Part shown: in pieces, positions 1 to 11,820 of the stretch | Position numbering within the stretch: position 1 is the first letter of the stretch | Layout of the letters: every line of letters begins with the position of its first letter | DNA from: Spongilla lacustris | Lineage: Eukaryota; Porifera; Demospongiae; Spongillida; Spongillidae | Length of the DNA: 64,000 bases | NCBI GenBank assembly: GCA_949361645.1 | Contig: OX442415.1 | Span: 26,625,092-26,689,091, forward strand | Reading direction: 5' to 3' | Translations under genes and position numbers: made by a program | Notes under the pieces: model-generated | What the model was told of the DNA's origin: nothing | What the model saw: only the letters and a program-made list of their open reading frames with translations | The model's database searches: none

Positions 1-190
1 AGTAATTTGTCCCCCAACGGAGTATAAGCTAGTGGTCCGACATTGTGCCGTAAATTTTGATTTCAAACTATACATAGTCCGCAGCCAGGTGGTGTAAGTT
101 TTGAATCACTACACCGATAAAGGCGATAAGGATTAAGGAGCGTAGCTGGCTTTTCAGATATTGCATGTGACTTATACTACAGCTGCTTAA

Positions 191-1072
191 ATGGATGAGA
201 GGACAGATGCATATGACAACGAGGAACGAGAGTTTTCTGATGTCCGCACTCCACAGGTCTCCTGCACCGCTAATGAAAAGAGAATCCTTCCCTCGAAGAA
301 AAGCAAACAGGTATAGATCGTCCACTTGTTAATACACTCGCTTACGTCAGTGTTCAGTACAACTGAGCAATATTTAAATGCATGCATGCTTAGTGAAGTA
401 GACTACTACGGAATAATTGTGTTTAATACTACAGAGTCAGAGTGGAAGTTTTTAGAAAGCAGTACAAGACATGCAAAGAAGGCATGTGCATGGGTGGAAG
501 TGATACTGATTCAGCAAACACCAGAGGAAGCAAATCATGGAGTCCTGCCACAGTGATCATACTGCTGGTAGCCTAGCTTATAAACAAGGTGTCAGAATTA
601 ACGTTTTTACTGACCTAGCTGGTGCTCGCATGCATGACAGGTGGCAGCTGTTTTGGCATGTCCAGGGAAAGTGATTAGCATCAAAATGATAAAGTTTAAC
701 AGCAAGACGGGGAAAATGACCTGCATGGCTTATTTTGCAACAGCTATAGCTCACCCGGCTAATATATGCAACATGGTCATTGTATGTTTCAGCAGAGTGA
801 AATTAGTCAGAATTTATCAAGAGGCCTTGAAGAACAAGTTCTCTCCATGCAAGTTTCCAGTGGAGAGAAATGAAGAGAAGAATTAGTGTTAACTAGCTGA
901 ATTAACAACTGAGTATAGAAATTTTCTGAATGCCTATTGACAAAAGGAAAATGATTGACTGTTCAGGATGCAAGGAGTGGTACCACTGTGGACTGTGTGA
1001 CGGATATTCTAGAAAGAGCCTCAAATGAGTTGGATTGATTGTGTGTGGTCTTGTACTTCATGTAAGTGATGA
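191..1072 (+). pseudogene. Decayed multi-exon PHD-finger gene
   Basis: Three phase-0 exons can be read. Exon 191-310 starts at ATG and encodes 40 acidic/basic residues beginning MDERTDAYDNEERE, ending at a GTATAG donor. Exon 463-567 contains YKTCKEGMCMGGSD. Exon 641-884 begins VAAVLACPGKVISIK, with a stop at 884-886. Downstream, about 939-1072, lies the second half of a PHD finger: IDCSGCKEWYH (Cys-x2-Cys, then His), followed after a one-base frame change by WIDCVWSCTSC, the expected final Cys-x2-Cys. The first CxC pair of the finger was not found in frame. PHD fingers bind histone tails in the nucleus. The stop and the shift suggest a dead or truncated gene; an exon annotated wrongly is the alternative. 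It is the same finger type as the gene at 46.4-47.7 kb. Confidence 0.5.
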
Positions 1073-3085
1073 AACTGAATATGAATACAGACCTATATAG
1101 CTCATAAACATTGATTGTGATACTGCTCATTCATGTCCTTGATGTATTAATTTATGTTATGGCAGTTCATATTGAAATCATAGGGCACATCAATTCGTGG
1201 TGAAGAGCAAACTGTCCTGGGACACATTTAATTCCTTGGCCTACGAGTTAGTTCAGAACTTAACTGACATCTATACGTTACGAAACTTCATGAGGGTAAA
1301 TTGTCCTCCCCCCCTCGTATAGAATTTAACTACATTCCACACTAGGATGACTCGCCCGATTGTTTTCCTATACTGTTCTTCCTGCCTACAGCGTTCTCAT
1401 TATGTCATCCAAACTAATAACATCTGCACAGCTGAACAGTAATGATAATGATAGCTCATTACTGAAGTACGTGTCTCAATAATAAAAAAAACACTATCAG
1501 ACAAGATCTTTATTAGTTAATCAGCTCACAATCTATTTATAATTTGCTAATCTTTAGCCGATAAGGTGAAGTGCAGAAGGCATATTAATCTATTATTGGG
1601 ACACATATCATGCTAAGTAAAGGCAGGCGGTGAAATGTCTGCATCCGAATGTTTCTTATAATATTATTCAGTACCGTTTGAATGGGACATACTGGCTACA
1701 TTTTTGGTCAAGGAAAGCTGATGCTTACAAGCAATATAGATTATTAAATTTATAAATCATATGGATTATGCTAAATAACAAACTGATTAATGGATCAGGG
1801 AATTACCTATATACTAATCAACACTGTCAAAGGATGTAACAGTTAAGTGGCAATTACTTCCAATGCGTGTGTGTACTTTCCGAAACTGATCAGTAATTAC
1901 ATGTAAGCTTAAGGTTCATCTTCGCCACTTGTCCAATTAACACTCCATGCAACATGGGGGATTTAGGCGGTACAGGTTGCAATATTTCTATCTTTGTATC
2001 ACTGAACAGGCTTGGGTAGTAAAAGGACATCCAAGTTTGGGAATAACCTTTGCATTATATAACCTAATTCCTGAAGTATGCCAGGCACGACAAACAATGT
2101 GAATTTGTGTTTATGTGACATTACTATATACACTCAGACTATATGGATCCTCGGCCTATTTATCTCAATATATTTCAGACTCTCATATCAGATTTCAGCC
2201 ATGCATTATATATATTTTTAATGAAATGCTCGTGTATGTGCTAAGTAATGCTTTCAACTGGTGAGAATTTAAAGAACAAGAGCTCCACTTGCTGAGTACA
2301 GTGTGTGATACGAAAATACCACCAGTCCACCACTTCATACCCATATCATATTGGGGTTGCATAAAAGGTTTCCCAGCTTTGAAATAAATGTAATATATTA
2401 ATATGCACAAGTAGGTTACCAGAATACAATGTAATACAAATTCCAACAGTGGTCAGTACCATTTCAGGTGCATTCAGCAAAAAAGTGTTCCTCTCATCAT
2501 GGATGTGCACTAATTATCAATCTGTGTAAGTAGCACGTAGATTGTGATATTATTTATCTTGGCGCGAATTATTGGCCAGCGTTTAGCTACTAGTACTGAC
2601 TATGAATCTATGACACCGGCTCATTCAAGGCCTTTTTAAAGATCATCTTCTTATATTGCTTCGAAACTTGCCTAAACTTTAAATAGCAAGTTTGCTCCAT
2701 AGTTGTTAACGAAACTATCAAATGAATTCACCGTAGACCACAAAGCCACGTGCGCGTATTAAAATGGCGTCGTTATAACAACAAACGCTCGCAGACCAGG
2801 GTGCGAAAAGCACTTGAACACTGCAGAAATACTCCGTTGTGGAAATTTGGAGTCATCATTAAGACGGTACATGATGAAACCCGAGCTCACAGCGACGTAA
2901 TTGGTATTAACGTGTTTAATATTAATTAACAGATGACGAGGAAAGGGGCTCAGATTTGTTTGTGGATCTGATCACATGCAACATCAGGGCTCAATATGGA
3001 TGTGGCTTTGCTATGACGTAAGTCAAGCGCATGTAAGAGACAGTGGTTGTTCTGAAAGATGAAATGGGGAGAGCTAGAGACCCTA
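1073..3085. other. No gene seen
   Basis: AT-rich sequence with many stops in all frames. I see no coding exon with usable splice sites, no RNA gene and no obvious repeat. Confidence 0.5.
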
Positions 3086-3190
3086 GAAAAAATTCTTGTC
3101 ACGTACTGTCAAGTCTTAACGTGTTCTTGTAAGATCTTGTCAAGATTTTGTGCATCTTGCCAAGACTTTATTCGTCCTGCCAAGATTACG
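3086..3190. repeat. CTTGTCAAGA-type degenerate decamer cluster, copy 1
   Basis: About eight close variants of the near-palindrome CTTGTCAAGA (CTTGCCAAGA, CTTGTAAGATCTTG and so on) occur in about 100 bases. It begins CCCTAGAAAA. The same family, longer and with TTTTCTAGGGG at its other end, lies at 9885-10130, which suggests copies in opposite orientation. Confidence 0.6.
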
Positions 3191-3239
3191 TGTGTATGAA
3201 TTTAATTTATTGATGTACGTACATGTACGCGTCATTTTA

Positions 3240-3530
3240 AGGCCTGCATACATGCCGACTTGTTGTCGAATAAATATGGGTAAAAGTTCCGTATTAGTTT
3301 ACTGATGGTTTACTGAACTTCTCAGTACCTCTATTCATTCCAGTTGCATGCAACAAGTCGGCTGGAGTCTCCCCGTGATAACCGGCCTGGCCGGCTGCCG
3401 ACTTGTTACATGCAACTTGATGGCTAAAAGTTCACTAAACTGTGCATCAGAATTATGACAAGTCGGCAGGAAGGTTGCCGCATGCATATTGCATGTATGC
3501 CGGCGCGGCCTTGAGGCTTGCATGCGCGCG
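3240..3530. repeat. Cluster of short inverted repeats around GCCGACTTGT
   Basis: GCCGACTTGT or its complement ACAAGTCGGC appears at about 3249, 3353, 3397 and 3457, in alternating orientation and next to TGCATGCAAC-type palindromes and GGCCTGGCCGGC. It could fold into several hairpins. Confidence 0.55.
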
Positions 3531-3604
3531 GGGCAACTTTATCACCGGCTCACACCTCTGTACAGTTATTCCATGTTCCCTCCATGAAATTCATGCGTGA
3601 CGTC

Positions 3605-3817
3605 AAAGGCAAAAGGTCCATTGATTGTGCAATAACCTGCATTCGGAGATTTTACTTGTGTTAAATCGGCAGGATGATCGACCTATATGTTTGCCTTATA
3701 ATTTAGCCTTCTATGCACATTATAAGGCCAGCATAGGTCGATCATCATCCTGCCGATTTAACACAAGTAAAATCTCCGAATGCAGGTTACTGCACAATCA
3801 ATGGACCTTTTGCCTTT
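3605..3817. mobile_element. Fold-back (hairpin) MITE-like element
   Basis: Two arms of about 84 bases (3605-3688 and 3733-3817) are almost exact reverse complements; the outer end reads AAAGGCAAAAGGTCC and the right arm ends GGACCTTTTGCCTTT. A loop of about 45 bases lies between. There is no coding capacity. A foldback MITE is the simplest reading; no clean target duplication was found. Confidence 0.75.
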
Positions 3818-3915
3818 AAACCATCCAAAAACTGAAACGTCATTATACTATATTTGCACACATAGTCATGCACATGATGAAGAATACACAAAAACCTTCT
3901 AGAATCTAGTTATGA

Positions 3916-6900
3916 TCAATCGTATTGGGCTGTCTGATGACATAATTCGTTGCTATGACCTTTAACTAATACAGCCTTTGATACTATTTGATCGAGACTG
4001 ATGCATACTAATGAACTCGCTGCACAGTCACTAACTTTTACAATAAGATTTAGCTTGGTTAAAAGATCTATTTCTTTGTATAGTTGTAGATTGTCTCTGC
4101 AACAAGGACCTGCATCTTTATACCATGAGTTGCTGTGCAAAGCAAATGGCTTCAATTTAACACTGCTTTGGGTGGTGTTGAAGAGAGGACAAAAAATTGG
4201 ATGCAACCAAACTGAAGTTTGTTGTCACCTGTACTGTATGCACAAATAGAACTGTTCCGCTTTCCCTTAGCTGATTTCTTTGCTGAACAATAGATCATGC
4301 CATCCTTCAGGAACTTAGAGAACTTCAAAATGTTGCCATTTCCACAATTTATGACTTCTCTCTCTTCGTTAGTCACTGAGCTGGATGCAGGACCAATAAA
4401 ATACGCATGTTATCCTACACACATCATTTGAGTGCGTAGATGCAAATGATGGCAATTCCTGTCTAAATACTGCAATGTGGTATCATTTTCATGTTGTTTT
4501 AAATGCTTATGCACCAATTGCAATGTTAGTCCAACATCTGTGTTGAACATCAACTGGTCAACTATGTTTCCTCTACCGTGGTAGATGTGCTTCAGCTGTC
4601 CATTATTGCTTTCCGTACAAATTGCTGAGTATGCCCAGCTGTCTCACATACATTGCCAGGTGAAACATTGGATGTGCATGATGATTCACCATACAATTCA
4701 GGCATCATAACATAAAACTCATTCAGCATGAGTTCTGCTGCATCAATATGAGATAATGCTATCTTCTCTTGCAAAAGAATATGCATAGCACATACTAATA
4801 GTGCAAAATGAAGTATAAGTATAGAGGAGGAAGAAAACCATGTAGAAGAGGAAGAGAGTAGAAAAGTAGCCAGTTTCTTAGTTCAGATGCTTTCCAATGC
4901 ATGTGTGATGTAATGCTTCTTGGAGAACGACTAACCTCATGTGGTGGACGTTGCTTAATAAGGACTGCATTGATATCTGACACTTTACGTCCAAGATAAT
5001 AGGCTTTTCCATGATTCTTACTGTCAAACCAGAAGTTGAGTATCATCCTTGTGACCCCCTCTGCAACTGAATGCATATATTTAGATGGAATTGAGTATAC
5101 AAGATTGAGAGATGATGATAAGGGAGATACTCCTTTCACTCCATTCACTGCTTCTCCTGTTGTTAATGCTTTTTCCCCATCTTCAATCACCTTATCGTGT
5201 GTTCTCATTGGATACTTGTTTGGTAGGTATACACGAGCACCATTAGAAAGCCTCTTTCCAGGGTGCAGACAAGCAGAGCACCCACATTCACCATTGTACT
5301 GTTTTTCACACAACACACTGCATTTAGCAGGGGCATCGAAAACTCCAACCACCAGTTTTGCATAAAGCTTGATGCAGCCAGATGATGTCTGTACAGTTAT
5401 TCCATGCTCCCTCCATGTTTCTATATACTGTACCACAGGTTTTAAGAGGATTTCCATGCATGTCTGGTTTAGAGGGCCCTTGCCACAAACCGCACAAAAT
5501 TATATTTTCTCCTTTAAATCGAATTTGTGGAGGAAGATTGTGTATTATTAAGTACACAGGCCAAAGGGTAGATTTTGTAGATTTAAATATTGGAATACCA
5601 TCTGTTGAAATGCCGAGAGCAAGAAACCTATTTGATCATTGTTTCTTAGTGCTTCACCACTCCAGATGTCATCCACAATATTGCTATCTTTATGTGGTTC
5701 ATGTGCTTCTAGTTTATCCCAATGATCTGCATCCATGCATGAATATACAATTAATATAAAATTATATTTACATACATAGTGATGTTCAGTTGTGTATTGC
5801 TTACATTTGTCTGTATTTTAAAGGTGAGAGCTAGAGCATTATTGCTTTTTTATTTTAAAAAAATGCAATTATGCAACTAAACTTATTGTTTGCAGTGACT
5901 TCTCAATTGGAATATGAATCAAATTGCTTATCAGGGATGAAGAATGACAATTTGGGCAATTAACATTCCTAGATGTACCATGGCAAGGAGTTGAACACTG
6001 ACTGAAGACCTTTGATGATGTGTAAGGAACAGAATAGGCCTTAAAAAACTTTTTCAGCATAAATAGTGTCTTCGGGAGCTTGCTTGATTGTGGACATATA
6101 ATATGGAGTAATACTAACAATTCTTGGATGGCTTTATATGATAATTTTGCCCTAATTGCATATTGCATAATACTGCAGTAAGCTCCACACACAGTTACTG
6201 TGGCTCCTTCATACAATGACTGAAACCATGACTGTGACATTAATTCTGTACTCCATTCCATGAATCTTCCTCAATTTTACCACCACCACCTCCAATACCA
6301 TGCACCACCAGCAATTCCATCATCTCCAATATCATCATCTTCATCATCATCATCACCCCCACTATCCTCATCGTCACTAGAACCAACACCACTACCTGCA
6401 CCATCAAGATCATCATCACCTTCATGTTCAGCACCACCACCACTGTCACGATCATCATCACTACCATGAACACCACTAGCACCACTACCATGAACACCAC
6501 TACCTCCACCATCATTGACTTCACCTTCATGTTCAGCACCACCACCACTGTCACGATCATCATCACTACCATGAACACCACTACCATGAACACCACTACC
6601 ATGAACACCACTACCTCCACCATCAATGTCATCACCTTCATGTTCAGCACCACCACCACTGTCACGATCATCATCACTACCATGAACACCACTACCATGA
6701 ACACCACTACCATGAATACCACTACCATGAACACCACTACCATGAATACCACTACCATGAACACCACTACCTCCACCATCAATGTCATCACCTTCATGTT
6801 CAGCACCACCACCACTGTCACTATCATCGTCACTACCATGAACACCACTAACATGAACACCACTAATGTCATCACCTTCACATTCAGCGTCACCACCACT

Positions 6901-7663
6901 GTCACCATCATCACCACCACCAACACCACTACCTCCACCACTACATTCTTCTCCAATTTTAGCACCACAATGAACATCATAATTACAGCTTTTATCATCA
7001 TCAGCTGTTGCAAATGATGTAATAATAATGAATAACTGTTATGAAAACCTTCAATAACTCACCCAAAGGTTTGTCTAAAGAAGATTCACCCATTTCATTA
7101 TCAGAAACAAACTTCTCAACAACTGTATAAGTACATGATTGCATGCATATAAAGACTGCATGGTCAGTATTATTATTTAATATGCAGCGCTGCGCGCATG
7201 AGACTATATAATAACCTAGCTCCTTTGTGGGCACTTCAAATATTTAGAGGTTCGCTCAGGCTATGTATGTGAGGGTATGCCTTTATGTAGCATCGGGGAA
7301 TGCAATATATACATGCATGTATATATGCACGTATACCTCGATCTCCTTTTAACATAGCCCGAGAAGAGATATTACTGAACTATTGCTACATTAATATTCT
7401 TACTCATGTACGGCTGGGTTGAAGCCAAAAAACATGATGACCGGACGTGTAACCACAGGCATGCATACATATACATATACATTTATAATTATATATGCGT
7501 GCGCGCGTCAGTCACCTATCAAGGGATGTGTAGCTTTTCTTGAATACTTCTGTGAGTTCTTCCGATGTCTCCAGGAAGTTGTTCTCGGAACAGTAGCCAA
7601 AGAGTCTTTAAGATACTTGCGATACTTTCCACGCGATTTCACCACCGTTGCAATTGTTTCCAT
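3916..7663 (-). pseudogene. Transposase-domain-like gene (tnp2/Transposase_21-like), frameshifted
   Basis: Exon 1, 7663 down to 7516, starts METIATVVKSRGKYRKYLKD. Exon 2 is 7122-7063 (VEKFVSDNEMGESS) and exon 3 begins at 7004; donors, acceptors and phases agree. Exon 3 encodes a repetitive Asp/Gly/Ser-rich acidic stretch, then a body with LYEGATVTVCGAY, CSQCSTPC...CPNC (possible zinc site) and LIHIPIEKSLQTI. Further on come STDGIPIFKSTKSTLWPVY, LKPVVQYIETWREHGITV, CGCSACLHPGKRL and IDAAELMLNEFYVMMPELYG. These blocks match my memory of transposase-derived proteins common in cnidarians and sponges; no search was run. Reading frame changes near 6255-6300, 5620, 5457, 4800 and 4650, and two stops precede the body. 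I read it as a recently decayed copy. Its end near 3916 is approximate. Confidence 0.6.
6290..6960 (-). repeat. Coding minisatellite, acidic Ser-Gly-Val-His-Gly repeat
   Basis: On the minus strand this stretch reads as repeats of SGVHG (15-base unit), interrupted by a longer unit SDDDRDSGGGAEHEGDDIDG. All copy-number differences are multiples of three and the frame stays open for more than 600 bases, so it behaves as coding sequence of the transposase-like gene. On the plus strand the same DNA gives meaningless Thr/Met runs. Confidence 0.75.
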
Positions 7664-7765
7664 TTTGCAGTGTGAATAAATATGTTCAATTTGCCGTATA
7701 TAAAACAATACATTTTTAAGTATCGATCAGCACGTGGCGATCACTTACAGCTACAGGTTCAAGAT
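7664..7765. promoter_or_regulatory. Divergent intergenic spacer, candidate bidirectional promoter
   Basis: Only 102 bases separate the inferred start codon of the minus-strand transposase-like gene from that of the plus-strand BEN gene. It contains TATAAA-like TATATAAAAC (about 7697) but no motif that can be assigned with certainty. The promoter role is inferred from geometry alone. Confidence 0.4.
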
Positions 7766-9834
7766 ATGTCTGGAGATGGTAATAAGAGGAAAAGGAAGCT
7801 TACACCCAAAATGGCTGAGTCAGAATGTGAAGAAGTGTTACTTGACCAAACCAGTAAGGCGCGCACCATATGCATGCAATATATTAACGCGCCTAGCTAT
7901 ATATTAATTGACACGTACATGGAGTGTGAATTGTGGCCGGACCAGTGCGCAAGATCGGAGCATATGTAGCTACTTGGCGTATATTATGCAAAGGACGAGC
8001 TCCAAACCGCGTTAATTTTTTTTGCGGTATGCTAGAGTTATATTCAAAGACATAGTGATTGTTACCACGTGTATGTAGAGAGAACCCAGTCATGTACAGG
8101 CATACAGCTAACTGGACATGAACTGGATAGAAATGACGGGAAAAAATAGATGTATCGGTTTTGGCGCCAAAACACGTAGCTTGGTCGCGAGGTGTTATTG
8201 ACCGCAACGACTAATAAATGTATACACTGCGCGTAGCAAAAATAATTAATTAATTCATATACTATATATAGGAAGAATTGTTCTGAAATGTTCGCAAACG
8301 GGAGAGACTTTGTTTGCACAAGTCAAAGATGTGACCCTGGAAGACATGAAGCCTGTTTCTAATCTGACAAAGGGGGCGGAGCTTCTCTATGAATTTAAAG
8401 GGAGAGCATACCCAGTCCAATTTGTTTCTTACAAAGGTATATATAATAACTATACATAAATGAATACTCTATTCCTTTACAGAGGAGATCCCTATGACAT
8501 CCAAGCACAAAGTAGGAATCACATGCTGTATTATTCATCAAGTTTAACATAAACGTTGTTTAGAAATCAAAGCAAGTCACCAAGATTCCCTCAACAGCTC
8601 CAGTATTGCAGCATGGATAAGAATGAAATATTACAACCATATGTGTACCTCCAAAATAGGTTGATACCACAACAAGCAGCAAAAGGCACATTAAACCAAA
8701 GGTTTGTTTCTTGTATGAATTAACTGTCAATGTGATAGGCATAGATTATATGCATGCATGTCATTCAATGCTGTGCAGGATTCATTCTTGCTTGACGATG
8801 AAGTAATGAGGAGGGATATATTGATGAAAGCAGCATCAGGTATGTATCTAGAGAAAGTAAATAATGCAGAGTAAAAATTTTACCAGTTTCAATCTAATAC
8901 AACAACACATCAGCTGGCAGTGGAGGTGAAATGGTGTGTAAAAATTACTATATTGTATAGCATGTTATTTACTGAACCATATTTTATGCTAATTCAGAAT
9001 GAAACCAGTCCAGAAGGCGTACTGACAGTATTTCAATTGAAATTTATGCTAACATGCTAAATATTATGTATTAGTTATTTATAGAATCTGGTGTCAAAGG
9101 CTATCGGAAAGCTCGATGGAATGGCTGCTGTACAAGTTGAAATATGTGACAAGATGGAGGAGATTTTGAACCTGTTAAAGTCCACACCAACATTGCATCC
9201 TGCGGCAGAAAACATTCCCATTGCAGGTACATGTAGTATTATTATAGTAGAGTATGACACAATGTACTATGTCTTACACAACCTCAATTCCCAGCGACTA
9301 ACCTCTTAAAGTCCATACCAACATTGCCTCCTGCGGCAGAAAACATTCCCATTGCAGGTACCATAGAGTACGATACAATGTAATCCTTTTGAAATGCCTT
9401 TAATTTATACAGAATCTCAAACCCAAGCAACTAACCTACCTGCAACCACAGGAAGCAACGAGGTTATAGTGAGTTGTAATGGAAAAAACCTTTTTACCAA
9501 TGCATATATGTGGCCTGCGATCACATGCAGGTGAACGGAACAAATGTGATGCTAATTCCTTCAAAGAATCCATACACATTTGGATTCAATTTGTTAGATA
9601 TGTTTTTTTCAAAAGAAGAACTCTCTGTGTCTCTACTATTCCACAGCAACAAGAGTGACAGGGTTGCCCTTGATCAAGCCAAGGTTTCTAAGATCATTGG
9701 TTAGATTGAATTGCTTCTTGAAATGTATTTATTAAGATTTTATTCCAGAGATTATGAATAAGCGGTACCGACCTGAACAATGGGACATGAAGACATTCGT
9801 AACAAAAGCAAACCAGAAGTGCAGGGACTCTTAG
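7766..9834 (+). CDS. BEN-domain protein, 12 exons
   Basis: Exons 7766-7853, 8272-8436, 8483-8511, 8564-8602, 8660-8701, 8779-8839, 8914-8933, 9085-9226, 9295-9357, 9413-9468, 9531-9699 and 9749-9834 all join in phase. They sum to 960 bases, a 319-residue protein plus TAG, without a break. The N-terminus is basic (NKRKRKLTPK). The second exon contains VLKCSQTGETLFAQVKDV. A helical segment follows (ISK-like AIGKLDGMAAVQVEICDKM). The C-terminus, about 235-319, begins NGTNVMLIPSKNP and ends MNKRYRPEQWDMKTFVTKAN, the pattern of a BEN domain, which in known proteins binds DNA or chromatin partners. Introns are mostly 50-100 bases. Exons 8 and 9 are a duplicated pair, and exon 7 is only 20 bases. 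Nuclear DNA-binding or repressor function is inferred from the family. Confidence 0.75.
9178..9357 (+). repeat. Tandemly duplicated exon segment in the BEN gene
   Basis: A 48-base block (AAAGTCCACACCAACATTGC onward, to CCCATTGCAGGTAC) at 9178-9230 recurs at 9309-9361 with three substitutions, including its splice donor. Both copies stay in frame: the first gives STPTLHPAAENIPIA and the second SIPTLPPAAENIPIA. Confidence 0.85.
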
Positions 9835-10145
9835 CCTTAGTGTTTTACAATATTATACTGATCTGTGCCGATTAATTCATCATTAATGCCTTGCTAAGTC
9901 TTGCCATGATCTGCATGGATCTGGGGTAGTCTTGATAAGTCTTTGTTCCAAATTCAGGTCAAGTCTTGATAAGACTTGATAAGACATGATAATCTTTGCT
10001 AAGTCTTGCCAAGTCTTGCAAGTCATGCTTGGTAAGTCTTGATAAGACTTGGCAAAACTAGAGTAAGTCTTGTGAGGTGAAGCTTGGTAAGTCTTGACAA
10101 GTCATGATAAGACTTGACAAAACGTTTTCTAGGGGAGAGCGGGAG
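9835..10145. repeat. CTTGATAAGACTTG decamer-type repeat, copy 2
   Basis: About 20 degenerate, partly palindromic copies of AAGTCTTGATAAGACTTG-like units lie between 9885 and 10120, ending TTTTCTAGGGG. It directly follows the BEN stop codon and may lie in its 3' UTR. It is the same family as 3086-3190. Confidence 0.65.
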
Positions 10146-10469
10146 GGAAGACACGTGGTATCACCTTGATTTACGTGCATTATTCCCCTTCATTAATTTC
10201 ACTATGTAAGGTGCTGCACTATTAGTGTACTGCACGTAGCAGTAGGATTTCTGAGCTTAGCTTCTGCTGATCATTACCCATGCAATGCAACAACATAGTT
10301 GATTACATCATTTCTGTGTTGTTTGGAAGTTAGGTGTTCTATTTCAGTTTGGGGAGGCTGTATGACATTGATGAGCAATGTGAGTTGCATGCTAGAAGCA
10401 CATGCAACTATCATTGTGTGCTATCTCTGGTCTGATGTCATCCTAATCTCTTCCCCCCCCCCCCCCCCT

Positions 10470-10790
10470 TAGGAGATGAATTTGATGCTGTGTCAGTGTA
10501 GAGCATGGGATCCACCTACAGCATTGTGAACTTTCAGTGTGCATCAAAGTCAGGCTACACAACACAAGTTGATGCCCACTGAGTGATTGTGTGTGGGGGA
10601 CTGTTGTGGATATGAGGATGGTAAGTGTTCTGTGTGGGGAAGCTATGTGATATATTGTATATGATGCATGTGTGAGGTATCATCATTTGTGCAATTGTGT
10701 GATATTCTCCCTCAAGAGTATCGAAATGAATTTGATGTGTAGGGCATGTGGTCCACCTTTGAGTTATTAAGTGTGTGGACGAAAGTTGCT
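10470..10790 (+). other. Decayed exon-like units, CGYEDG type
   Basis: A unit ending TGTGGATATGAGGATG|GTAAGT (would encode CGYEDG before a donor) and beginning near ATGAATTTGATG...GGTCCACC occurs here about twice. Related units occur at 15850-16120. Stops interrupt every frame, so no gene is claimed. Confidence 0.35.
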
Positions 10791-11274
10791 AAACGTGAAC
10801 GAGACAGCACTTGCGAGTAACTTTAACGTGAACAAGACAGCACTCTTGTGGGTACTCACTTGTGCTTGCGTACATGCATATCAGTACTTTTTAACCAAGC
10901 CATGTAACTTATTACTTACACACATGCATATTGTTTATGCTGCATGCATATTAACCGCTAGAATGTTCACCTGCACCAAGTGCAGGTATAAGTATTGGGC
11001 TACCTGCGTGCTGAAAAAAGCAGCCTGTATATTTCAAACCCTGTAAATTCTACTAAGGGGTGCTCAAAGCTCCACGCGCACATACTGGCCAGACTGTCCA
11101 TGCAGCATGGGTCATGTCCTCACCAAGGCAATAGTTAGCTCTTTGACTTGGATTCACTAAATGGTATACAGCGAATGAAGGAATACATACATCATATGGG
11201 ACAGTTTCTGAGAAAATGGCCTTTCGTTTATGATTATAAAATCTTATAAAATTGCTTTGCATTTGAATCATAAT

Positions 11275-11820
11275 AACTTCTGGCTATCGACTTCCTATTT
11301 TCAACACTTTGTACCACACCATTTCTCTATGGTAAAATACATTTTGGGGTCTTGCACTTGCTCCGTGCCAGTATTGCAACGTCCGATACCCCACCGGGTT
11401 CAAACCCGCCATAACTTTCTGTAGGAGTAATCAAATTGCTTCAAATTAGGTTTGCAGGTAGAGAGGTCCTATATCTATCGATTTGTTATGTTCGTTAATT
11501 TTTATGCCATCCGTTACGGAGATACAGTTCAACAAACTACGTGCACGTTTTCCTGCTTGATTCGCGCCAATGATATAATCCCCGCCTCCCCATACATTGA
11601 GTGGAATGCAATTTGCCCAAATCAGTGGTGCAAATCGAGCGCGAAAATGTGCACGTAGTTTGTTCAACTGTATCTCCGTAATGGATGGATAAAAATTAAC
11701 GAACAGAACAAATAGATAGATATAGGACCTCTCTACCTACTTTGACCCGGTGGGGTATCGGACGTTGCAATACTGACACGGAGTAAGTGCAAGACCCCAA
11801 AATGTATTTTACTGTCCATA
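11275..11820. mobile_element. Fold-back element built from a tRNA-headed SINE-like repeat
   Basis: The left arm, 11285-11540, carries GACTTCCTATTTTCAAC and the B-box-like GGGTTCAAACCCG. The right arm, about 11650-11815, is its inverted partner: GTTCAACTGTATCTCCGTAA, GGACCTCTCTACCTAC, CGGTGGGGTATCGGACGTTG. Single relatives lie at 34575-34790 and 41585-41945. There is no coding capacity. Confidence 0.65.

Noticed and set aside
6240..7017. Long Val/Met-rich and Thr-rich ORFs over the acidic repeat
   Set aside because: Alternative frames of the minisatellite; only the minus frame with SGVHG/acidic residues connects to phased exons.
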